Notes under the pieces: generated by a model
Told to the model about the DNA's origin: nothing
The model's database searches: none
The model's input: only the letters and a program-made list of their open reading frames with translations
Source: Ostrinia nubilalis
Lineage: Eukaryota > Arthropoda > Insecta > Lepidoptera > Crambidae
Reading direction: 5' to 3'
Assembly (NCBI RefSeq): GCF_963855985.1
Contig: NC_087096.1
Span: 434,001 to 498,000, forward strand
DNA length: 64,000 nucleotides
Program-made: the position numbers and the translations under genes
In this document: positions 23,001-34,981 of the stretch, in pieces
Numbering within the stretch: position 1 is the stretch's first letter
Layout: each line of letters starts with the position of its first letter

Positions 23001-26000
23001 TAGTAGCATTTCGTAATCAAACTAATTTTCCCAAAGTCAGTAGCCCTGCGCGGGCGCAGCACCCGGCGACGCCATCGAGATCGCAATCTTCACGGCTGTT
23101 AGTCCAACGGTACATCCCGATCAAACGCGATTATGAGCCACAATACTTTGGAAACAAACAGCTTGACGCCGTGGAAATTATAACGATACTCAAATTGCTG
23201 AGAAATTAGATATTATTTTAACGTTTGCCAAATTATAGTATCATCGAACTTTCTAATCATCGTGCAAGAATATCAAATAAGGAAAAGAAGAACCGGGGGC
23301 AAAATATCGCGAACTGCTGTGCCGAGGTTAATAAACACAACGAGTTAATAAAAAATCAACTTTCAGCAAATAGGCTTTTCTAAGCGCCTAAATTATATGA
23401 TAATGTAAATGATGTGCAATTCAACTTCGTCGGCCATGATGAGGTCATGACCTTTACCATCAACAAAACAGTGAAGGAGGTGGATAGCCTATGTTTTAAG
23501 TTCCAAGCAGCATTTCTCAGGGTGGCCTTACTCTGCAGCATAGCCTTAACTTGAAATTGTACGACGCCCTAGATAGAGGCACGATCAGCGCGCGATAATG
23601 GCCGAACCCGAGCGTTGAACCCGGCTAACGGCGCGCGTGTGAACGCGCGGGCGCATCCACGTGGGAGACAGGGGTGCTTGATGAAGACAACCTAACAACA
23701 GCCATTGCTAGAGAGCATCAGCAGTCGTCAGCCCACTAGTGGGATGTGTAGGGTGACCCAATGACCGGAATTCCCAAAGGCATGATCGTACCAAAAGACT
23801 GCTAAGGTCAAATCAGATAAAAACAAAACCTACTGCTGAAACACTCGCAAGAATGTTAAATATAGCGTTGAACCAACATAGAAACAAGTGACCGCATTTG
23901 GAGATAACATTAATCAAAACCTGTTCAACAAACTTTTATTTTAAGCTCGAACAAAAAACGCGAAGAATGAAGACGTCATTAATAATGATACAAAAGCGTC
24001 TTATGAAACTAGGACAGATGATGAGTTTCGCAGCGAACCAGCATTTGGGAACCATTAAAAGTAATGATTGAAGTTAAACAAGTGACCATGACTGCAACGG
24101 TACCGTGTAGAGTTTAGCTTATTTGTCCGCTCATCGAGAGTGTTTGCGGCCTACATATCGGGAAAGTAACTGTTTCAGTTTATTACTAAGCGTTTATTGC
24201 TCGGTTCAGTGCTAAAATATGAAACTGTGTAAAATATCTAGAAAGGCTGCTTAAAGAAACGACATTTCAATAATTATTTTTTCTTTTTAACAGCTTGTCA
24301 AGGAAACGTTTAGCTGCAGCACTAATGGATTCATAAATTGATGCGTTATCGACACGATGCTGAAATATTCATATACTTAGATAGTACCTATTCATAAGTG
24401 AGCTAATAAATATTGGAAAACTGCTGTTAGAAGTAATTAAACGTGCACCGTTAGCGAAGCTGTGCTAAATGTATGGGCATAATAAATCACCTTCGTAACT
24501 TACCTGCCCCAAGATAACGTGTCTACCCGCGACTGCGGTACCGCTACGAACTGGTCGGAACAGCGGGACTAATCAATGGACGAATATACGGCCAAGAACT
24601 GACTTCAAATTTTAATCTCTAATACTATCCATATTATTATATGCCAAAGGTATAGAGAGCAATAAAAACTAATTTTAGTTGCACACAGGTCATAGATTTT
24701 TGAGTCATGATATTCAATTCATACTTAAAATGCAGCTGTTGTCTGCAGAAACTTGCTATCTACAATAGTAAATCTTATCGCGACGAGCAGCTGAGCTTTT
24801 TAAGCTTAACTCCAACGCCATTGCGTCTCATGGTAAAAGTTTTGCCCAATGATCGGATTTCATATCAACAACTTCTCATAGCTGTTCGCAGAAACTTGCT
24901 ATCAGAAAGATAACAATGTTTACTCAAACGACAGCAGACGAGCCACAATGGCAAGTTGTTATCGCGACTCGCAACTGAGCTTTCTCTAAAAGTTATAAAT
25001 CACAGAGCCGCTTTATCATTAGTATTGAAATATGCTCTTCTGAATGTCAAGTTGACGCGGTTATTTATTAGAGCTGTGTATGCTTCATACATTTTCATTA
25101 TCTGTTTCACTGCTTGCTAAAATGTTAATTATTTTCTAATACATACATATCACATTTTTAAATACATAAGAAATCAGTTTAACTCTGTGCTTTATTCTTA
25201 ACTTTGAATTAAAATCGAAATGGTCAACGAATTAAATGATTTGGACTGATTATTGATTTAATTGAAAAATGGAATTGCGCCACAGTATGTTTTTGTTTGT
25301 TTGCTTTTCTTATGACTGCAAAACCCGTTGTAGATGTCAAACTGACCCAATGGCCCATACGCAATCAATTCATCTTTTTTCCGGAATGCCAAATCCACTC
25401 AAGGTCGGCCGGTGTCCAGCGTTGGTCGATACCGTTGGACCAGTCCGACCGGTCGCATGCTCCCGGGCGCATGCGTGTTATTGAACTGCAGATTCACAAT
25501 GCACTTTTGCATGCTGCGGCATAATGTGGCAGGGGAGTTGAATGTAATGAATCTGTGGACAATGATGTTGTTTTTAATAATAACCAATTTAGTGATGGAG
25601 ATTCGAATAATTAGATTTTATAGTCTGGTATTATTTTTGATTAGATAGTAATATTGGGTACTTAATTAAACAGATGTAGAAAAAAAACTGATTACGGCTC
25701 ATAAAAAATAATGTTATGTGCACAGTATAACAAGTTGAAACAGTTTTAACACTACCTTATCTAATTAATAATTAGGAAACATCTTGGATAAACTTGTTTG
25801 TAGTTGCATCAACAAACTTGAAGTCAGCACGCAGCTTTTGAGAAGGGAAGACACTAACCTTTATATTTTCTCGCTATATTCACTTCACACTCCAGAGGTA
25901 AACAAATTTTCAAAGCTCCATACAAAGTAAAAAATTTGTATGGACTTCCACGAGGCAACCCATCTGGTCGCGCTCGCCCACTCGGTTGTTTATTTACTGC

Positions 26001-29000
26001 TGACTTGCGGGCGAAGACCCGGCTGATAGCGGGCTAATTATAAAGCCTTGACTCACGCCGTGGCTGCCGATAATGCCCAGACATACCGAATACCGATTCA
26101 AGTCATGTAAGCTGTCTACGATGGCGAGTGTCGACAATGAACGGACCTAAGCGGCAGTTACTTAAATTACTACAGCTATTGACTGTAGTTCAAATAGAAT
26201 AAATTACGAACAACTTAGAACATAGTAGAAGAATATAGTCGTGGTGGCATATGAAATTGAAATAATTTTCTTATAAATTAATGGTACGGTTTGTTTTTTT
26301 ACTTTTTTACAACATATCGCAATCAAAACCTAATAACAGAACCAAGAGACAAAAAGATAATTGTTAAAATATGTATCATGTAAGTCGGTAAAAACTTGAC
26401 CTAAAAATTAAGCTTTCTAACTCTACTCTGTTTCCTGTAATTTATAGATCAATTTATCATTCTCGTTCGGAAAACGCGAACCGCTCATTTTGTGCACAAA
26501 TCACAGTTATTTTATGAAATATTAAGAGGCGATTGTTGCAATCATCATTCTTCATAATGACGGCCGTAACGGTGAAAGATCCAGCCTAGACTGCGCTCGA
26601 CTACCTTCATTAGATCAGACAAAGATTTTTAACGTTGTTGTCTGTCAGTCTTTGTATACAATGTGTTGCAGATTGTTTAGTGCCAGATTTTTTACTGGCT
26701 TCAACAAAAGAAGGAGGTTCTCAATTCGCTTGGTTTTTTTTCATTACCAAGTACCTATTGCTGTGTTGTACCTATATTTTTACTTTCAGTTCAATGTCTT
26801 ATTTTTTATATTGCTTGCATTTTGTAAGTGACAGATATTTAAGTTTTAGAAGTTTCACCTGTGGTTTCACTTACATTTCATACATTGTCTAGATTTTAGA
26901 TGTTTAAAAAAGTGAAACTGAAGTGTTACTTTAATTCACTTTAAATAGGTGTACAATTTTCTTTTCTTTTTACAACAACTTGAACCTGCCTGACTTACTT
27001 GGCTTCAATTTGCGGTACCTACATCGTGATTCGTGACTCTATGGCCTATGCAGACATGATGTATGGCCTTACTAATGTTAATCACGTGTTGGATTAACCT
27101 TTGATTTGGATTAAATACAAGTAACAAATGCTAATGTAATGTTAAGCTTTTTATGTGGCAGTGATTGATTTCCTTCATTAATGTGGGAGCGTAGGTATCA
27201 TCTTGTTTTAGTAAGCATAGAACCGAAATATCTATTTTTCATGATAAGAAATTGCTAATAACTTCGAGATCACTTTCAAATAGGATAAGTATTCCATCGT
27301 GCTCTTTCCCAGAATCAAATATAAATATAATTCAAGTAAGCAATCAAACTGAGATTACAGTCCTAAGTAATTTATCATTTTCTACTATTAACTACGTTAG
27401 TTATATGCAGTTGAATGTTATTTTCCTAGCAATTGCGATGCTCTTCTCTAATGAGCCCAGAGATGATTCAGAGGCCGTCGGGATCGGGTTGCGTGCGGTT
27501 GTGGTGACACTTGTCTACATTTCTAGATGCGATTATGTGCTTGTTCTTTGGAGTGACATCAAGTGAACATTCCTCGCTATCTTTGATTTGGTAAGACCTC
27601 ACATTGTTATTAAGTATGTCCATACATTTGTTCCATTACAATAGTAGTATAGAATCCTGTTTTAGCGTTGGTGTAACTCAACGATAACCAACTTCCTCAT
27701 AGTTAGTATTTAAAATATTATCGTAATTTAATTACGTTTCTAACAATTTCGCAATTGCGCTGGACTGGATCGAACGAATGTTTATCTGTGTATTTTGAGT
27801 TTTACTGAACGATGATAAGGAACACTTCAATACAAAAATTGCAAATTACTGTTTACTTGAAGACATTGAAACAACTGTGGCAAATCCTTTGTTTTAAAAT
27901 GGTTCTTTTGTCGTAAGTACATTGACACTAAGCCTACGGTTTCCGCTACATTTATTTATTTTATACAATTATAGCCAATACACGTAATCTAATACAATTT
28001 AATGAATCGAAACCCGATAACGATGTAACGTGTAATCCATTGAAAGAACAAGGTTCTCGACGCCAGCGCGACGAGCGCGATCTTGCGCTCCACGCTCCAG
28101 AGCAGATATGTAATAAAATTCCACTCCAGGCCTAAGTTTACTCATCGAGAAACTTACTCAACAACAAAAAGAACGTTAATTTGTCTGACGTTGCTTTGAT
28201 TTAGTGGGCTGATACAAAAGCAAAAAGCCACAGTAATAAAGCGAAACGTTTCTTATCTAGCTTTACACCATAATCTTGTCGATTTATTTGTCATAAATAA
28301 ATCTATGTAACTTTTTAATATCGTTCTCTAGTCGCATGAATATAAAGGCACATTAATTTCAAGTGTCACGACAAATGATGCATGCAGTGGTCTTGAAAAA
28401 GCCTTAATTATATCCTGTCTGTAGCTGCGCGCGCGCCGAGCCCCGGCATTATCCGTACCTACCCAACGTCCTAGACGCTCCTAGTTCCGTCTTTGTGCGC
28501 GAACATTGGCAGACTATGCTCCAATAAATTAGTTAATAGCTCTATCAATCACTGATCAAATAGAACTAAATGGCTCATGGGAATTGATGCTATCGGTAAT
28601 ATTGGTTAGCTGCTGGAACCACGTAATTAGTTAATGCTGATTAATTACCTACTTTATAGGGATAATATTTACATAAACATGCTGTTCAGTCAGATAATGA
28701 GGTACGTTGCAAAAAGACATTTTCCTCGATTAGAATACCTATAAATGAACATTTTTTTCTTCCCTTGTTTAATTAACTAGGGAAAGACTAATAGTTCAAT
28801 AATAAATAGAGGAATATCCTGGAAGTTTCTTTTATAATAAGGCAGACGGCAGAATACAGCTGCAAGACATTTCTACGTACATATTTGCTATCACCTGTTC
28901 TTTATTTCTGCCTTCACAACCATGGAAATAGTTTGTAGCAAATAACAATCGTGACCGTATACTTTGCAAGTCCCACGACGCGGCAACTAGCGAATACTCG

Positions 29001-31164
29001 AGATAGAAACGTTAACTGTTACTTTTTCCACTAGTTCTTTCAGATTACAGAATCTAATACAATAAAGAGCATTAGTTCCCTCAAATGTAGGCAGATATTA
29101 CAACGAATAATTCATAATAATCCTACTATGACAAGCGCGGAGCCTTTGACCCAGTAGCGTAGACCTTGGACGTGGACCGTGACGGCTGTGTCCTGCTCAT
29201 GAGCATTGTTTGCTATAGAACTACTCTAGCACCTGGCCGGGTACCTATTACATGTCACATGGTTACTAATCGTGGAATCAAAATGACATTATATAGAAGC
29301 GGTCATGGGATCGTGCCCTTGGGAACTCCGGCGAAAAAAAACTCCAATATGATGAGTAATATTATGGTATTTTCAGATGTGCTTAGCTGAATATACTAAT
29401 TTCATTTTGTATAATATTTATGTGCCTACATTAATCTCTGGAAAGTGATGCGTGGTGACATTAAACTCTTGTGATTATGAGATGGATTGATTTATCAATG
29501 TCCCGTGGTATTTTCCGCAAAGAAATGATATTTTTTATAGACTTATAACGATTTATGAAGAAATGTCTGAATTGCAAAAAATATTTAATTTTGTTCTGCT
29601 GTAGGTTAATTTGCCGTTTTTAAGTTCTTATAAAATATGTTATCAAATAGATTCCGCGCACGTAATCGTTAAATTCATCATTTATAATATGTTCAGTGAA
29701 GCGTGTCATGCATGATGGTTTTGACGAAGATGATAATGCTACGATTACCATTCTAATTTATTTGAAACTTATAAATAAATATCACTTTCTTCAACGCCAT
29801 TTTGAATACATTTTCAAGTAAACCAAGGCTTACTTTCCATTAATAATGAGCAATATTATGTCAAAATTTATTCGACAGATCAGTTTATATTTTGAATACA
29901 TTAATAAAATTAAATACTACCTAAATAATAAATAGTTAACTTATCATAAATTTAATTGAAATCACTTGGCAAGCAGCCACAAGTAACACCTCACGATTTC
30001 TTAAATTACTCGACAATCTTCTTAGGTTTGAAGCTGGTTAACTAGCGGACGGAGTAATCTCGACTAGTAAACAGTAAAATGGCCGTAAAGTTAAGCCCCG
30101 TACGCTGTATCATCGGCGTCAATCTTGTGCTGATAGGGATAAAGTTCAGAATTCTCGAACAGTATCCGTTTCGTGGGTTTGTCTATCCGTAACTAAAGAG
30201 TTCACGTCTAGACAACGACCTGCGAGGCTGTGCGACCCCGCATGGGGTCTGACGTGACCGTCTGATAGAAAGCCTGATCCAGCACGAGTTTAATTCCCTT
30301 AACCGCACTGCAGACGGCACCTAAATGGCCACATGAACATTCGCATGCAAATAAGAATCCACCTTTGTTTTCCAACCGTTTTAATTTGCGTAGTTTCATA
30401 GCAATTACAATTGCCTCTTTATGGATTGGCTGGAGAATGAGACTTATTATCGGCTTATATGGGCATCTGCAATTGAATTCAAAGATACCAATAAACATCT
30501 CTATTTTATTGGCGCAATTACAATCGAATGTATTTATTAGAGTATAGTTAATTGGAAAGGTGATTTCGAATTGAGTAAATGGAAAATCTTTATTGAACTT
30601 AAAATAAAACTTAACATTGATTCTTACTGTCCTCGTTACTACGTCTTGGTCATAACTTCAGTTTTAGATGGGAAACAAAGGAAAGGAAAGGAACGAAGAA
30701 GGAAAATATTCTAGGTATTGTTTTAAGTCTATTTTTATCTCAAGACTTCTGAGAAATGAGTTTTGGTAGTATTCGTCTCGCTTTAGATGCAACGGCTGTC
30801 TTTTTTATAAAGGCGCTTTTCGCCGTGACAAATTGCACTGACTAGTATTTTAACGCCTGTCAGTTTGGATGTTTGACTAATTTATAGATTGTTTTTGTGT
30901 TTTCCGCTCTGGAACTTGTTTTCACAACGATAATTGATTTTTATTGCAAGCATTTTGATATATTTATTTTGAACGCTTAGTTTTGTCGGAACTGACATCA
31001 AATTACTAATAACATCGTTCATTTAACTTTTCCTGATTCATAATAAAATAAATAAATAATTTTCTTCTTCATAACATATTATGTAATCTATGTAGAAAAG
31101 CGAAAGCGAAAGGTCTCAATCACGAAATCTCAGAAACTATAACACCTAAGAACATTGGCAGGTA
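23001..31164. other. Long AT-rich part of intron 1 without recognised gene
   Basis: Eight kilobases without any frame that resembles a known family. Visible items are a GC-rich patch near 23565-23670, a remnant of the AACCGACTTC repeat end (aagaaggaggttctcaattcg, about 26705-26730), a GC-rich CGCGCGCGCCGAGCC patch near 28430, and moderately GC-rich unique sequence at 30090-30300. Long introns often hold enhancers; none can be shown from sequence alone. Confidence 0.5.
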
Positions 31165-31257
31165 GGGTGTAGACATCCGCTAAGGACGGATTTTACGAAA
31201 CTCCACCCCCAAGGGGGTGAAACGGGGTCCACGCGTACGAAGTCGCGGGCGACCGCT
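31165..31257 (+). mobile_element. Helitron-like 3' end remnant
   Basis: The block 'aaacggggtccacgcgtacg' followed by 'aagtcgcgggcgaccgctggt' matches the 3' end of the copies at 7896 and 32820, with substitutions in the CTAG end (CTGG). Only about 90 bp remain, 160 bp before the first coding exon. Confidence 0.6.
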
Positions 31258-31416
31258 GGTGGAGAATATTTTAACTGCAACTTAGCGCACAGAGCTGTGA
31301 TTTGTAAAATATCGCCGTGTACCATATTTTCTGAATTTAAAATAACACTTTAAAATTAAATCGCAAGCTGTTTTGTGTTTAACCTGTTTATTAACATCAA
31401 TTTCCATTGCCTGCAG

Positions 31417-31642
31417 ATCACAATGAACGGTTTGAACGGGCACAGCAACGGCGACATGAATGGTGCGGGCGACATCATCACGCAGAACCAGCAGAAGGGC
31501 TGGTGGACCATCGGCCTCATCAACTCGCGGTACCGGTACCTCACGGCCGAGACCTTCGGCTTCAAGATCAACGCCAACGGCACCAGTCTCAAGAAGAAAC
31601 AGATATGGACGTTAGAGCCTGCTTCGGGGAACGCAAATGACA
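31417..31642 (+). CDS. sn: Fascin coding exon 1 (exon 2), residues 1-73
   Basis: Fascin bundles actin filaments into the tight parallel arrays of filopodia, bristles and nurse-cell cables. The acceptor is CTGCAG before 31417, and the start ATG is at 31423-31425 with A at -3. The exon ends GACA|GTGAGT, leaving one base of codon 74. A Gly/Asn-rich leader ([10 protein letters not shown]) precedes the first beta-trefoil: [27 protein letters not shown], then [12 protein letters not shown]. That last block is the most conserved fascin signature; Ser55 in it matches the regulated serine of Drosophila Singed (Ser52) and human fascin (Ser39), whose phosphorylation reduces actin binding. The exon lies about 31 kb from exon 1. 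The in-frame codons before the ATG are intronic. Confidence 0.97.
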
Positions 31643-32295
31643 GTGAGTAGATTTCAAATAATAGCACACTTCATCAACCCAAAAGGGATCAATACCGTAT
31701 GGTCTTTCGCCGCGAGTCGAAGTGAGGCTAGGCGTTTACGTTACATAGTGCGGATAAGTGTGCATTGCAGTAAGGAGTTTCGTACATACAATACTGACCG
31801 CCTCGAGCTGATACAGTTAAGATCCGTTTCCGGGTTCATAAGCGTGCTGTGTCCTTTAACCTTTACATGTCAAATCCATAAGATTATAAAAGGGTTCTCA
31901 AAAGTTTGGGTATATTATTGTTCAATGTCATCGTCAGTCATGCTAGCATGAGCATTAACTACGATATAATTTGATCAGGGCATTAGGTATATCGATTTTA
32001 GACAGACCCATTGTTTAAATCTGTTTGTCGTGATTCGTGAATGAATAATGAATATTTAGGCACTTTTAGCTTTTATGGTCCTTTCCCTCCCAGAGTCTAC
32101 TCAAATGCTCGTACCTAATTAAAAGATTTCGTAAACTGTAAACATCATTACTGACAATAGTTCTGTTAGTGAGAAAGATAGGCCTAATCTATACTTATAA
32201 TAAATCTGTAGAGAGGTCAATTCTGTACATGAAATATATTTTTAAAATAACTATTAGTGATTGATACTAATGCCAAAAATGCAATCAGTAAAATT

Positions 32296-32296
<1 letters not shown>

Positions 32297-32335
<39 letters not shown>
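32297..32335. repeat. (TGTC)n microsatellite
   Basis: About nine consecutive GTCT units inside the Helitron-like element. Confidence 0.95.
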
Positions 32336-32336
<1 letters not shown>

Positions 32337-32433
32337 ATGTTCCTTATAGAAACAAAAACTACTGGACGGATTTTAACGAAACTCGGTACAATTATTCTCC
32401 ATACTCCTGGGCAGGTTATAGTATACTTAGGAA

Positions 32434-32765
32434 TTCCCACGGGAACAGGAATTAGCGGGAAAATCCTTTTGTATGAGAAATCTAAACCGCTTAAGTTAGA
32501 CGCTTGAAATTTGGCATGTAGGTACCTTAGTAAACTTAAAGCTTAGTTACAACAGGATATTGCAAAATTCCCACGGGAATGGGAATTAGCGGGAAAATCC
32601 TTTTGTATGAAAAATCTAAACCGCTTAAGTTAGACGCTTGAAATTTGGCATGCAGGTACCTTAGTAAACTTAAAGCTTAGTTACAACAGGATATTGCAAA
32701 ATTCCCACGGGAACGGGAGTTAGCGGGAAAAAACATTTGTATGAAAAAATCTAAACCGCGTAAGA
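32434..32765 (+). repeat. 134-bp tandem repeat, about 2.5 copies
   Basis: Unit starts are at 32434, 32568 and 32702, each opening TTCCCACGGGAA. Units 1 and 2 are both 134 bp and differ at only a few positions; the third is cut at about half length. Confidence 0.95.
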
Positions 32766-34514
32766 CAGATGAAGGGGGTAAAACGGGATCCACGCGTACG
32801 AAGTCGCGGGCGGCCGCTAGTGGATACTAATTGATTTTGACTGATACTGATAGCAATGTTTACGGGTGGTTAAACGCTTTTTGAATCATCATTATTGTAC
32901 TTTGGGCTCTACTTTCAAAGTAAGTAATTTTATGGATTTATATTTATTTAGCTTAGATAGATTGATTCATTTATTACTCTCAATGTTGTGCTATTTAAAA
33001 CTTAAACAGTGTTAGTTTTTTTCGAAACCTAACAGTTAATGATTTGATAACCTAATCGTCCTATGTCGTCGTTTTTGGTACTAATTGTCGGAGCACCCTC
33101 TCTGTTTGGGAGGAGGGCTTTCATTTGGCTTCCGAGCTTGAAGCCACTAAATGAGCGGCTTTACACGTTATTTTTAATTTTATTATTTGATTTGTTACTC
33201 TATAACCCATGTATATTACTACGAAATAATAATCTGGGTGATAGTAAGTTATGTCGTCGACTACGACGTACGACTCCATCTACAGCTTCCCATAAAAAGT
33301 AATATACGAGTAAGTAACCTGACCATAACATTGACCATAAGATTTCTCACCCCAGTTATCTATGCCCCAGTTCATTGAACACCGTATGCTCATCACATGG
33401 AAAAGATTTCGTCCTGTTGTTGCCTATGATTGAATCGTAACTAAATATACCGCCCTCTCAATTTGACTGCACTTTCGGTGTATTTCCCAATTTTATGGCC
33501 TCGTCCCTCCTCGCTGCGAGAGGGTCGGGCCCCTGGTCCTGCCCCTCCGAAGTACTCCGAACGAGCGATCGATACGCCGCCGCGTGCCGCTCAGGTGTTT
33601 GTGCCGGGTGTCAGTTGTCAGCTGAGGTTGGAGTGCTAGAAGAGTGGGCAAGCTTTATGTTAGCTTTAATATTCCAGATTTGATAAACAAAAGATGTCAT
33701 TTTTCTAGAGGAAAATAGGGTGGACTATTTTGTAAGCGAATATCACATGTACGTTCTTCTTCATCGAAGATAACTGTCCCTCTCGCATTTAACACAAAGT
33801 CATAAAACACTATAGTGTCTATAACGGTTTACCCTAAGAAACACGTATTGTTCTACATTAAATCTCCAGCTTTCACAATATTTATCTTCTAATGTTAATT
33901 GGAAACAGATAATGGCTTACACTAAATTTGCCTCGTCACAGGTAATCCATAGAGGCATTTAAACTACTAACTAATAATCAAGTAGATAATCGCAGCTCGA
34001 GCTCGGGATGAACATAGATTGATGGTGTTTGTTTATAATCAGTCTGCAAACATACACTTGAGCTGTTGAGCCATTATTATATCGGTAAATACAGATTACA
34101 ATGTGTAATCGAACATGGTAATCCAAGATGTTTGATTGAGATGTAGAGACTCGTAAAATATAAAAATAGCTTTTTTACAAACTCTACTTTATTGCAACTC
34201 AATCAATAGTTTAATTTAGTTACATACTTGTTTAGTTTTTTTTTAGTTAGTTAAGTTATAAGAACAGTTTATTGTTTGTATGTACATTAGTGCTATTTGC
34301 TTCCTTAACCTTCGTTTTGTTTAGGTACAGAATCTTATTTTTGTTTAATAATAACTTTCCTTAAGTGAGATACAAGCCAAAAGCATCTCCGTTGTAGGAA
34401 TAAAAATGGTTGAAGAAGACCCTCAGTGCTCGAACCTGATTCGTACTTAACCAGTGCAGGCAATAAATGGTGTTAAGGTGAACCAACCAATAATAATGCT
34501 GCCCGTTGTTCCAG

Positions 34515-34623
34515 GCATGATCTACCTGCGCTCGCACCTCGACAAGTACCTGGCCGTGGACTCGTTCGGGAACGTCACCTGCGAGTCCGAGGAGAAGGAG
34601 GCCGGCAGCAAATTCCAAATTAG
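34515..34623 (+). CDS. sn: Fascin coding exon 2 (exon 3), residues 74-109
   Basis: The acceptor TTCCAG ends at 34514. The exon opens with GC, completing codon 74 (Ser), and ends ATTAG|GTACGT, leaving two bases of codon 110. It encodes MIYLRSHLDKYLAVDSFGNV and onward to SKFQI, the middle of beta-trefoil 1; the YLRSHL.KYL and FGNV.CE blocks are diagnostic of fascin. Codons are GC-rich at the third position, unlike the AT-rich flanks. The 109-bp length and 1/2 phases fit exactly between its neighbours. Confidence 0.97.
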
Positions 34624-34819
34624 GTACGTGTTAACCAATTTTTTACGCAAACCCATGGGCCATGACAAACGACACAACTTCTTACAATAAAATCTCCCTA
34701 TTAGGTAGGTTATTAATTTATCAATATGTATATTTTAGCTTTTAGTAGCTTTGAAATCAATAGGTACATAGTTAGTCAGTTGAGTTGCGAAGAAGTGGTT
34801 TGTCCTTGCCATACAAAAT

Positions 34820-34981
34820 CTACCACCGATTTTTAGTTGGCGGATAGTAGGATCGGGCTGTTGGTAAACGGTATGGATAAAGTGCGCACATTACACCGAT
34901 TTGGTATCTGCCGATTCTTCATACAAATTAGAATCGAGCCCAACTATCGGCCAACTAAAAGTCGGTGGTCTGCGCCTAGGC
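34820..34981. mobile_element. Degenerate MITE related to the one at 63519-63703
   Basis: Inverted blocks ACCACCGATTTTTAGTTGG (left) and CCAACTAAAAGTCGGTGGT (right) flank a core with 'gattcttcatacaaatt' and 'aactatcgg'. The same words appear in the better-preserved copy near the window end. The outer left end has decayed, so boundaries are approximate. Confidence 0.6.

Larger units (their letters stand above)
32188..32820 (+). mobile_element. Helitron-like element, 633 bp, with tandem repeats
   Basis: The copy begins TCTATACTTATAATAAA after an A and ends GCGGCCGCTAG before a T, as for Helitrons. It contains a (TGTC)n tract (about 32297-32335), the block 'ctactggacggattttaacg', and two full copies plus a half copy of a 134-bp unit. 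The related minus-strand copy is at 20043-20390. No coding sequence is present. Confidence 0.8.
31643..34514 (+). other. sn: Fascin intron 2
   Basis: The donor GTGAGT is at 31643 and the acceptor TTCCAG ends at 34514; the phase is 1. It carries the 633-bp Helitron-like copy at 32188-32820. A GC-rich patch (about 33487-33645) opens a short frame with no recognised domain. The rest is AT-rich with nothing else supported. Confidence 0.85.

Noticed and set aside
22730..23209. Overlapping open frames on both strands across the hairpin element
   Set aside because: They arise from the palindrome itself and recur at 62510-62811 with the same peptides; no protein is implied.
32297..32335. (TGTC)n tract as a CRISPR-like or regulatory repeat array
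   Set aside because: Simple microsatellite inside a Helitron-like element; CRISPR arrays do not occur in insect nuclear genomes.
33487..33683. GC-rich patch in intron 2 as an alternative promoter or exon
   Set aside because: It lies after the ATG exon, has no conserved protein frame, and no clear splice pair.
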